Positions 42,290-50,200 of a stretch of 64,000 nucleotides of DNA are shown piece after piece (the first letter of the stretch is position 1; each line of letters starts with the position of its first letter). The position numbers were made by a program, and so were the translations under genes. The notes below the pieces were generated by a model. The model was not told the DNA's origin. It saw only the letters and a list, made by a program, of their open reading frames with translations, and did not search any database. This DNA is from Anaerococcus sp. GTDB taxonomy: Bacteria > Bacillota > Clostridia > Tissierellales > Peptoniphilaceae. The stretch is from NCBI GenBank assembly GCA_030532385.1, contig JAUNLG010000008.1, positions 23,643-87,642 on the forward strand, in the 5' to 3' direction.

Positions 42290-43267
42290 TTAATCTTCAA
42301 CTACATTTTCTAAATCTTTACCTTCAAAAAGCCTTATAACCTCATAAGCTGCAGAATTTGCCATCTCAATCCTAGCCTCGTAGGTGTCATTGCCAATATG
42401 GGGAGTAAGAATAACATTATCTAATTCCTTAAGTCTTTGGTTAAACTTAGGTTCTTGTTCATGGGTATCAATACCAGCACCAGCTATCTTTTTATCCCTT
42501 AAAGCATCAGCTAGGGCATCTTCATCAACTATAGCTCCCCTTGCTGTATTTATTAGATAGGCCTTATCTTTCATCATAGAAAGTTCTTTTTTGCCAATTA
42601 AGTGGTGGTTATCCTCAGTATAGTTCATTTGAAGGATAAGGTAGTCAGCTATTTTTAGTCCTTGGTCAAAGTCTATAAACTTAGCCCCTGTCCTTTCTTC
42701 AGCTTCTATAAAATTCTTCCTATCCTTAATATCATAATAGTAAATATCCATATTAAAGGCCTTAGCCATTTTTGCTATTTCTTGGCCAATATTTCCAAAT
42801 CCATCAATAAAAAGTACCTTATCAGATACTTGATGGCCTCCAAGAAAGCCCATGACTTGCCAGCCTTCAAAAGAGTCTTCCCTAACTAACTTTTGATTTT
42901 TTAAAAGTCCCCTAGATACTGCAAGCATCAAGGCTATAGCAGTTTCTGCTGTAGATGCAACAGAATTTCTACCTGGAGTATTAGTCAAGCTTATATTATT
43001 TTCTTTAGCACTTTTACCATCAATATTATTAACTCCTGCTCCAATATTAGCAATAAGCTTTAAATCTTTTCCAGCTTCTATAATTTTTTTGCTAATATCT
43101 ACATTGACTGCTGATATCAAAGCGCCTACCCCATCCAAATTATCAATTATTTCCTCTTCGCTAGGATCAGTCTTTTCTTCATGCATAGTAAGGTCAATAC
43201 CTGCATCCTGTAGAATCTTTATTGTTTCTTCTGGTAATTTCACAGCAGAATAAACTTTATTTTTCAT
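42290..43267 (-). CDS. D-isomer-specific 2-hydroxyacid dehydrogenase (second copy)
   Basis: NAD-dependent 2-hydroxyacid dehydrogenase of 325 residues, a distant paralogue of the one at 25626-26573. The catalytic residues are INTARGAIVDEDAL (Arg), AGIDTHEQEP (Glu) and ILTPHIGNDT (His); LFIDGFGNIGQEIAKMAKAF is the NAD site. Here the first residue of the usual G-x-G-x-x-G is part of DGFGNIG. The substrate is open. It begins a two-gene unit with the cysteine hydrolase. The 144 bases upstream to the fic stop show no clear structure. Confidence 0.87.
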   Translation of the reverse strand: MKNKVYSAVKLPEETIKILQDAGIDLTMHEEKTDPSEEEIIDNLDGVGALISAVNVDISKKIIEAGKDLKLIANIGAGVNNIDGKSAKENNISLTNTPGRNSVASTAETAIALMLAVSRGLLKNQKLVREDSFEGWQVMGFLGGHQVSDKVLFIDGFGNIGQEIAKMAKAFNMDIYYYDIKDRKNFIEAEERTGAKFIDFDQGLKIADYLILQMNYTEDNHHLIGKKELSMMKDKAYLINTARGAIVDEDALADALRDKKIAGAGIDTHEQEPKFNQRLKELDNVILTPHIGNDTYEARIEMANSAAYEVIRLFEGKDLENVVED

Positions 43268-43411
43268 TTTACATCAATCCTTTCCATAACTTTCATACTT
43301 TACTTGTATTCTTTTTATACCCAAGAAAGAAAGGATTGCCTACATTAGTATTAAGTCTAAATTTATTTAACAAGATATCTTAAAAGATAAGTATGGCTAA
43401 AATATAGGATC

Positions 43412-44167
43412 TCACAAGTTTTTATCAAAAGCCTTATCAATTTCTTCCTCATATAATTTTAAGACTTGGTATTCTTTTTCTAAAATAAATTTATAGAAAT
43501 CATCCAAGTTCCCCTCCCTGGCATAAAGGTCTAGCAAGTTAAAATACCTAGGTCTATCTACTGCACGTATTTTAAGAGCCCTATACTTATTTTTTATTAA
43601 AATAAAATTTACTAAAAGCCTTGCTAACCTACCATTTCCATCTATAAAGGGATGAATTTTCACAAATTCAGCATGGACAAATGAAGCCAAGTAAATAGGA
43701 TCAAAGGATTGGATTTTCTTGGTATAGACATATATTAAGTTTTCCATCTGAAATCCTACACCAGTCCAGTCTATTGGACTAAAACTTGCCCCTCTAATTC
43801 TTACATTTATATTCCTATAAAAGCCCCCACTTATAATATTTTCCATAAGAATCCCATGGATGTCCTTAATAAAACTTTCAGATAATTCAAAGTTAGATAA
43901 ACCAGCTTCTTTAATAATTTCATAGGCCTTTTGGTGGTTGATCACTTAAAATATTTCCCTTAAAGAAACTCCTGCTAGTGATCTTTGGTCTACTAACAAG
44001 GTTTTAACTTCCTCAAGGGATAAGCTGTTGCCCTCTATTTTTGTAGACTCATAGTGAAATCTTAAGGCAAAATCTTTATTAAAATCCTTAAGTCTAGTTT
44101 CTTCTATAAATCCTATATTTTTATTTACATGATTTTTTAAAGTTTCAACTATCCTGTACTTATCCAT
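43412..44167 (-). pseudogene. Fic family protein interrupted by one in-frame TAA
   Basis: Two adjacent reading frames in the same phase together make one Fic protein. The upstream part (from the ATG at 44167, with GGAG before it) carries the inhibitory-helix motif STKIEGNS and ends SLREIF, then TAA at 43946-43948. The frame continues at once with VINHQKAYEII and reaches the full Fic motif HPFIDGNGRLARLL near the middle of the second part. Intact relatives read S-L-R-E-x-x-E-V-I-N-H, so the TAA most likely replaced a GAA codon by one base change. Fic enzymes AMPylate target proteins. A GTG follows the stop directly, so reinitiation could yield the catalytic part without its inhibitory helix. 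Confidence 0.85.
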
Positions 44168-44330
44168 AATTTGCTCCATTGATATATTTACTCAGTTTTC
44201 TAATTGAGACCCATAAGCCTAGGTCTTTCTTACATTGTATCATTTTGAAAAAAAATTGAAAAAGAGTGGATTGGATGATTAAAAATAAAGTCTTTTTAAA
44301 TTATAAGTCTGAGCTTTCTAGCAGAATAAA

Positions 44331-44358
44331 AAAGAACGTTGGAAATCCAACGTTCTTT
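44331..44358 (-). terminator. Terminator of the tRNA-His/tRNA-Leu unit
   Basis: AAAGAACGTTGGA (44331-44343) and TCCAACGTTCTTT (44346-44358) pair perfectly; on the minus strand TTTTTTATT follows. It lies 10 bases after the tRNA-Leu CCA end. Confidence 0.9.
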
Positions 44359-44367
44359 CTGAGTTAT

Positions 44368-44454
44368 TGGTGCGGGATAAAGGAGTCGAACCTTCACGAG
44401 AAAATTCCCACTAGATCCTAAGTCTAGCGCGTCTGCCAATTCCGCCAATCCCGC
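44368..44454 (-). tRNA. tRNA-Leu (anticodon TAG)
   Basis: An 87-base class II tRNA: acceptor GCGGGAT/ATCCCGC, anticodon loop CTTAGGA in a CTAGA/TCTAG stem (anticodon TAG, reads CTA), long variable arm, T arm with GGTTCGACTCC, and encoded CCA. Confidence 0.96.
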
Positions 44455-44457
44455 GTA

Positions 44458-44535
44458 TGGGGTGAGTAGTGAGATTCGAACTCACGGCCTCCTGGGCCAC
44501 AACCAGGTGTCTTAACCAACTGGACCATACCCACC
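44458..44535 (-). tRNA. tRNA-His (anticodon GTG)
   Basis: Acceptor GTGGGTA pairs with TACTCAC, and the extra G(-1) faces C73, the identity element of tRNA-His. The anticodon loop TTGTGGC in CCTGG/CCAGG reads GTG; CCA is encoded. It is 3 bases upstream of tRNA-Leu and shares its transcript. Confidence 0.96.
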
Positions 44536-44551
44536 AAGCCATCACTATTAC

Positions 44552-44580
44552 AGTATACTATATACTTTATAGTCTGTCAA
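44552..44580 (-). promoter_or_regulatory. Promoter of the tRNA-His/tRNA-Leu unit
   Basis: On the minus strand a perfect TTGACA (44575-44580), a 17-base spacer and TATACT (44552-44557), 17 bases before tRNA-His. Confidence 0.85.
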
Positions 44581-44739
44581 GTTTTAACCAAGTTTTTTTA
44601 CTGATTTCTATCAGAAACTTGTATGTCTCATCTCTCAACAATAAATATAATACCACCTTTTTTATTTTTGTGCAAGTTTTTTTTGCTTTTTTTATTTTAA
44701 TTTCTTATCCTTTGAAGTAGAATGTTTAGGAGGTGAATT

Positions 44740-44835
44740 ATGAAAGGTAAAAAAACTTTATTGAAAATTTTTGCTATTATTATAGCTATCGCTATGGTTG
44801 CTCCCCTAATCTACAATGCTGTTTCTAGCTTATGA
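44740..44835 (+). CDS. 31-residue single-pass membrane peptide, coupled to recX
   Basis: A short gene with a perfect AGGAGGTG site seven bases before the ATG. The product begins MKGKKTLLKIF, has one hydrophobic stretch (AIIIAIAMVAPLIYNAV) and ends at 44835. Its stop codon overlaps the recX start (ATGA at 44832-44835), so the two are translationally coupled. A positively charged N-terminus and one helix suggest a cytoplasmic-N membrane peptide. I do not recognise a family and claim no function. The ribosome binding site, hydrophobic pattern and exact coupling are the evidence that it is real. The 200 bases upstream hold the tRNA-His promoter and poly-T tracts but no clear rightward promoter. 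Confidence 0.72.
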   Translation: MKGKKTLLKIFAIIIAIAMVAPLIYNAVSSL

Positions 44836-45440
44836 TTGTTGAAGAGATTGGTTATTCTGATAAGTACAACCTGGTTAGGCTAAAAATTTCAGGAGACCTA
44901 CTTTATATTTCTTATGATCTTTTTAATAACTATGACCTTCACAAGGGCTCTAGCCTTGATTTTAAGACTTATAAGGAAATTTTAGCTGAAGATTCTTACA
45001 ATAAGGCCAAAAATTATATACTCAATAGGATATCCTATGCCAATAAGACTTCTTTTGAAATTAGAAAGATCCTTAAGGATAAGGGTTATAATGATGATAT
45101 TATCCTAAGGCTTATAGACTACTTGAATTCTTATAGGTTAATTGATGATGAGACCTTTGTTAAATCTTTTATAATAGATAAGTCAAGGATTAATTCCTGG
45201 CCTAAGAATAAAATTAGGTATAAGCTTAAGGCTAAGGGTATTTCTGATAGTCTTATTGATAGGTATATTGATGATCTTATAGATGAAGATGATGAATATA
45301 ACAAGGCCCTTAATTTTGCCCAAAAAAAGGCAAGGGGAGATTATTCTATCTCTAGCAAAAATAAGGTCTACAGGCACTTAGCTAGCAAGGGCTTTTCTTT
45401 TGATATTATAAGTAGGGCTATTGAAGAGGTCTTTTCATGA
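44832..45440 (+). CDS. recX: Regulatory protein RecX
   Basis: Modulates RecA filaments. The 202 residues are built of the three-helix RecX repeats: YNKAKNYILNRISYANKTSFEIRKILKDKGY, with L-x-x-R-x-x-S/T and E-I-x-x-x-L-x-x-K-G-Y seen, then LIDYLNSYRLIDDETFVKSFI and PKNKIRYKLKAKGIS. The N-terminal 55 residues form the variable region. It has no ribosome site of its own beyond the coding end of the upstream peptide, which again implies coupling. It overlaps the GIY-YIG gene by four bases. recA is not in the window. Confidence 0.92.
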   Translation: MIVEEIGYSDKYNLVRLKISGDLLYISYDLFNNYDLHKGSSLDFKTYKEILAEDSYNKAKNYILNRISYANKTSFEIRKILKDKGYNDDIILRLIDYLNSYRLIDDETFVKSFIIDKSRINSWPKNKIRYKLKAKGISDSLIDRYIDDLIDEDDEYNKALNFAQKKARGDYSISSKNKVYRHLASKGFSFDIISRAIEEVFS

Positions 45441-45694
45441 CCCACTGGGTTTATATGTTAAGGTGTAAGGATAAATCCTTATACACTGGTTATACTAATA
45501 ACTTAAAAAAAAGGCTAAAGGCCCACAGGTCTGGCAAGGGAGCGAAATATACCAGGGGTAGGGGGCCCTTGACCCTTGTATATTATAAGGAAGTTTCTTC
45601 TATGTCTGAAGGACTTAAGCTTGAAAGAAAAATTAAAAAGTTAAAAAAAGAAAAAAAAGAGGACTTGGTCAAAGACTTTGCCCTAGGAGAGTAA
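45437..45694 (+). CDS. GIY-YIG nuclease-domain protein (UPF0213, YazA/YhbQ type)
   Basis: An 85-residue protein equal to a single GIY-YIG domain: WVYMLRCKDKSLYTGYTNNLKKRL (the GIY and YIG strands read VYM and YTG, with the conserved Arg following), and a C-terminal GLKLERKIKKLKKEKK holding the catalytic-type Glu. Members act as small structure-selective or RNA/DNA nucleases, not well defined. It is coupled to recX by ATGA and ends in a 12-base convergent overlap with the RNase E/G gene. Confidence 0.92.
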   Translation: MTHWVYMLRCKDKSLYTGYTNNLKKRLKAHRSGKGAKYTRGRGPLTLVYYKEVSSMSEGLKLERKIKKLKKEKKEDLVKDFALGE

Positions 45695-46597
45695 ACCTCT
45701 TCTAGTAAGCTCATCTATTAACCTATCTCCTCTTCTTTTTATGGTTAGTTCATATAAACCCATTGCAGTAAATCCAAAGGCCTTGTAGGATATTCCTCTG
45801 GCATCTAGGCTATATCTTAGGGCCTTGTCAATTTTTTCCTTATTCTTATTTCTTAAAAAATCTATAACTACCATGCCAGCAAGGTTTCTAAGGACAAGTT
45901 GGTCTACTATTAGGTCTATAAGGTCTAGGTTTATATTTTCAAGAAAGGTATCTTTTTTATTTTTAGACTTCCTCCCACTTGAGTTTACATCAATTACTGT
46001 CATAGTCTCAAGGCTATCGATTATTATAGACTGGTCATTTTTATAGATTTTTTTCTGCTTAAGCATCTCTTTTAGGTCATTAAATTCTTTAAGGTCCCTT
46101 ATCGAAACTTCTCTTAAGTCTTGCTCTTTTATATTAGCCAAGGGGGATTTTTCTAGGAGTAACTTGGGACTAGGACAAAATTTTTCTTCTCTAATCAATC
46201 TTTCTTTAAGCTTCCAAAGGTCTTTATAAGATCTTATATCCTTAACTTCTCCTTTTTTTAGTTTGGGTCTTTTTTCTAAGGGGTATCTTTCTACCCTATA
46301 CTTATCATTTTCTATTGAAAAGTTAAGAGAGCCTAGGGCAAGTTTCCCATTAGCAGGCTCTCTAACATATTGGACTATAACATTATCCCCCACCTTATAG
46401 GCTATGGTTGAGTTTAAATAAAGATCTTCCCCTTTTTCATATTCTATGAAATAGCCACCCAAGGAGTCAATCTTATTTTTGACCCTACCCCTATAGATGT
46501 TTCCAAGTTTTGAATCGTAGAATTTTATTTTCTTTATCCTTCCCTCTTTCACATATCCTATGAGCTTTTCTTTTTTGTCTATAAATTTATAGTCCAT
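45683..46597 (-). CDS. Short ribonuclease E/G family protein
   Basis: A 304-residue member of the RNase E/G family, much shorter than RNase G (about 490). The N-terminal S1-like domain (KLGNIYRGRVKNKIDSLGGYFIEY, with GNIYxGxV) and the catalytic DNase I-like subdomain are visible; the two metal-binding Asp residues are in VIDVNSSG (about 215) and VVIDFLRNK (about 246). The 5'-sensor/RNase H region is compressed and the zinc-link Cys pair plus the C-terminal dimer domain are missing. In mre-min clusters of Firmicutes rng sits downstream of pbp2/min genes, as here. Its start overlaps the preceding stop by one base (TAATG). Confidence 0.8.
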   Translation of the reverse strand: MDYKFIDKKEKLIGYVKEGRIKKIKFYDSKLGNIYRGRVKNKIDSLGGYFIEYEKGEDLYLNSTIAYKVGDNVIVQYVREPANGKLALGSLNFSIENDKYRVERYPLEKRPKLKKGEVKDIRSYKDLWKLKERLIREEKFCPSPKLLLEKSPLANIKEQDLREVSIRDLKEFNDLKEMLKQKKIYKNDQSIIIDSLETMTVIDVNSSGRKSKNKKDTFLENINLDLIDLIVDQLVLRNLAGMVVIDFLRNKNKEKIDKALRYSLDARGISYKAFGFTAMGLYELTIKRRGDRLIDELTRRGLLS

Positions 46598-47217
46598 TAT
46601 TTAAATTTCATCCTTATTTTTTCAAAAAATCCAATTTTTTCTATCTCTTCTTGCTTGTCATTAAGAAAATTTTCAACTAATCTTCCTAGGTCAGATGGGT
46701 CTTTATAGAGACCTAGGTATTTTTTCTTAAAGGAATCTATCTTATCCTTATGGACCCTTACATCAAAATCTTTGTCGGTAACTTTTATTATAAAGTAATC
46801 TTCATCAAATGATTCTTCTAGTCTATCGCTTGTTAGTATCCTTAATGATTTACTCTTGTCTATTTTTTTATCCTCTAACCCATCTAAGATTATATTTTCA
46901 TAGGCTGCTTGACCTATAAGATTTGTGTAATCTTCTTCTTTGACTTCATACTTATCAGCTAGGAGAGGGGCTATGATAAAGTCTAAGTTTTCTTCTTCCT
47001 CTACTAAGACCCTATCGAAGCTTACAAGTTTAGAAAAATAATCATAAAGGTCATAGGTTATCATCCCATCTTTTAAGAAGTAATCTTCTATATTAACCTG
47101 GTCTCTTTGATTGGCAATTATAAGAGTCTTGCCTTTATTTTTTATCTTTTCACCAATACTTGTGGAAAACCTAGTTCTTATGTCTGGATCTTTTGAATTT
47201 ATTAGATAAATTTCCAT
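46597..47217 (-). CDS. MinD-like protein lacking the P-loop
   Basis: A 206-residue protein with no strong motif. Compared by eye with MinD, GKTLIIANQ takes the place of the second strand. MITYDLYDYFSKLVSFDRVL corresponds to the MinD segment following the deviant Walker region (V-Y-D-L-x-D-V). LDFIIAPLLADKYEVKEEDY matches the L-x-L-L-P-A stretch, and the C-terminus IGFFEKIRMKFK is an amphipathic helix like the MinD membrane-targeting sequence. The Walker A site (G-K-G-G-V-G-K-T) is replaced by NSKDPDIRTRFS, so ATP binding is unlikely. It lies where minC/minD usually follow mreBCD-pbp2. The ATG at 47217 has GGAGG nine bases upstream. Confidence 0.5.
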   Translation of the reverse strand: MEIYLINSKDPDIRTRFSTSIGEKIKNKGKTLIIANQRDQVNIEDYFLKDGMITYDLYDYFSKLVSFDRVLVEEEENLDFIIAPLLADKYEVKEEDYTNLIGQAAYENIILDGLEDKKIDKSKSLRILTSDRLEESFDEDYFIIKVTDKDFDVRVHKDKIDSFKKKYLGLYKDPSDLGRLVENFLNDKQEEIEKIGFFEKIRMKFK

Positions 47218-47218
47218 C

Positions 47219-50200
47219 CTATCTGCCCTCCTCATCTACTTGTGGGTCTAGGGGTTCTTCTATCCATTCTTCTTCTACCCACATGTCTTCTTCATATGGA
47301 ATATCTTCTGCGCTCTGACCACTAGTTCCAAATTCTGCTGTATTTACATCTTCTTTTGAGGCATTTACATTTGAAATATTTACATCTAGGTCAAAGTACC
47401 TACCTATAATATCCTTAATGATTGGTGATACATTATAACTTGTATCTCCTTGGGTTAATATCACCGATACTGCTATTTCTGGATCATCATATGGAGCGAA
47501 TCCTATCATCCAAGCATAGGATGAATAATCACTTCCATCTTCATTTTTACCCTCAACTTCTGCCGTACCTGTCTTTACTCCAATATCCATTGGCAATTGG
47601 TTTAAGATCTGGTTGTTTTTGGCAACAAGCATGGCCCCATATTTTATATCTTCAAGGTTGGTGTAGTCTGTAATATCTATTCTTTCTCTTTCAGCCACAT
47701 TTTGAAATAAGACTTCATCTGAATCATGGCTTGCTACCTTATCAATTAGGGTAAATTTGTTTAGGTAGCCCCCATTGCTTATGGTTGCCATTACCCTATT
47801 CATTTGAGCTGGTGTATAGGAATTTTGTCCTTGGCCTATAACTATATTTAGCATATCTGTTATATCCCAACTAGCTTGGTTGAGGTAGGTATATTTGATG
47901 GTATCAGCAAGACCTGCTATTTGTCCCTCATAGATTCCAAGTGGCTCATAGCCTCTTTCTTCTAGAAATTCTATGATATTAACCCTGGTCCATCCTTGTG
48001 GGTCATCTGCAAAGTTTACTATATCTTCTATATCTTTGTTGTAGTCATCTCTAGTTTTTTTAACTTCTTCCTTAAGAAAGCTTGCTAGGTTATTCTCTAG
48101 GTATTTTCTAAGCATAGTTTTTGTTACTTCAATTTTTTTGCCTACTGATGGGATATTTCCTGATGCTTCTTTTGGTATATTGATTTCAAGCCCTGTTGTT
48201 TGTCCAAGACCTAGTTTTTCTGCTGCAAGTCTTAGGTCGTTTAACTCAAGCTTTACTCCAAGGCTTGTTTGATTCTCAGGATTTTCTCCCAAGGCTAGGG
48301 TGTAGAAATAGTAGTTACATGAATCTCTTAGGGCACCATAAAGGTTCTCTTCCCCATGGGTCATGCCTGTTTCTGTCCATATTAGGCATGAAAACCTCCT
48401 ATTTCCTATGTCTATAAAACCATAGTCATAGGTTGCAGCTAGGGGGTCTAGGCCCTTTTCAAGGGCTGCTAGAGATGATACTAGCTTAAAGGTAGATCCT
48501 GGCATTACTGCTGTTTGGGTTGCTATATTAAGCATAGGTCTTGGTACTAGAGGACCTGATCCTTCTTCTACTTGTAAAGATTGCCAATCAGATGTGGATA
48601 CTCCTGTTGCAAAGATATTTGGATCATAGTCTGGATAAGATGCCATGGCAAGGATTGCTCCCGTGTTTACATCGCTTACCACTACAGCTCCACTTTCAGC
48701 ATTTGGAGCACTTTCTATTGGTATAAAGCTTCCATAATCTGATGTGTAAGTATCTCCTTCTCTTATTGCCTTTAAGACTCCCTTTAAGGAATCTTCTGCC
48801 TGTTTTTGTAGGTCCCTATCAATGGTTAGGTAGACATCATCCCCTGGTTGGGAGCTGGTTTTTGATATTGTTTGACGCCTATTTCCCTTTGAGTCAACAG
48901 TTACTAGACTTTTTCCATTCTTACCCTTTAGGTTATCTTCATAGGCTTCTTCTATTCCAGTTTTTCCTATTATCTCATCCCTTAGGTAGCCTCTTTCATT
49001 TACATACTTATCTAGCTCATATCCTGTAGCAATTGGACCCATGTAGCCTAGGATGTGGCTTGCCAAAGACCTATTTGGATAGGACCTTATTGGTATGGTC
49101 TCTACTACAATTCCTGCTTCTGTATCGATTTTTTCTTCTATCTTTAAAACTGTAGACTCATCTAGGTTATAGACTATATTTATTGGCCTATAGCCAAAGT
49201 TTCCTTGCATGTTTAGGGCATTATCTATGGTTAAAAGCCCCACCGCCTCATAGTCATTGTAGGCTTCTAGGTCATTTACCTTCTTTAGGTAGGCTAGGAT
49301 TTTGCCAGCATCTTCTTCCTTAGCTAGGATTTCTACAGCTTCTTTAGTAGAATTAGCCCTATCTTTTTGGGCATAGTAGGTATAAAAATCTTTCTCGTCC
49401 TTACTAAAGGTATAAGACCAATCACTTGGATCTTCTTCGCTTATGTCTATATTTGGATATATGTTGGCTGCTGTATTGGCATTTTGGGCCATATATTTTA
49501 TATCTTCAGATAAGATTAGTTTTTTTAGTAGGTCATTTTCATCAGCCAGTTTTGTAAGCTCTTCTACAGCTACTCCTGCTTGAGGATTCCTGAACCTAAC
49601 TTCTACTGAGTATTCATTCCTATCATCAGCCTTTTCCGTTATTATCTCTGTTTCAAAATTTGGATAAATTCCAAGGTTGGATAGCTCTTCTATTAGGATA
49701 TTAGCTGGTATTATATACTCGCCCCTATCATTAATTGAAGCCTTGGTCAATACATCGGTTATGGTTGAGTTTTTGACTATCTCATAAAAATCATCAGCAG
49801 GGCTTGATTCATAGTCTATGTTCTCATAGATCTTGTGAAGCTTAGCTTTTTTCTCTAGATAATCTTCATCAGGCTTGCTTGAATAGGCTAAAAGCTTAAG
49901 ATCACTTCCTAGATCATAGGCAGATAAAAGATCAAAGGCTAGCCTTCTAGCGTGGGAGTTTTGTAGGACAGAAAGAACCACTGACCTATCCCCTCCTACC
50001 GCCTCATAGATTACATCAAGGGGGTAAGATTCTATATCAAAGCCGATTGAATCAAGCTTATCTCCCGCATTTTCCTTAAACTCTAAGTAAACTTGACCCT
50101 CTTCTTGCCAAACATGGGTTGGTATATCAAGCCCTCTTTTTCTAAGGGCTAAAAGGAAGGTCTTGGCTGTTTCATATTCTATCTCATCATCCTTGTAGGA

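Noticed and set aside
43946-43948. Stop-codon recoding (selenocysteine or pyrrolysine) in fic
   Set aside because: The codon is TAA, which neither system uses, and the expected residue is Glu.
43412-44179. Fic halves as a true two-gene toxin-antitoxin pair
   Set aside because: The two parts lie in one unbroken frame separated by a single TAA, and the joint matches the middle of ordinary one-piece Fic proteins, so a nonsense mutation is the simpler reading. Reinitiation remains possible and is listed as a finding.
47422-49029. Rightward open frames inside the PBP2 gene (for example 48742-49029)
   Set aside because: They are antisense to a gene with clear catalytic motifs, their translations are leucine- and histidine-rich low-complexity shadows, and they lack ribosome sites.
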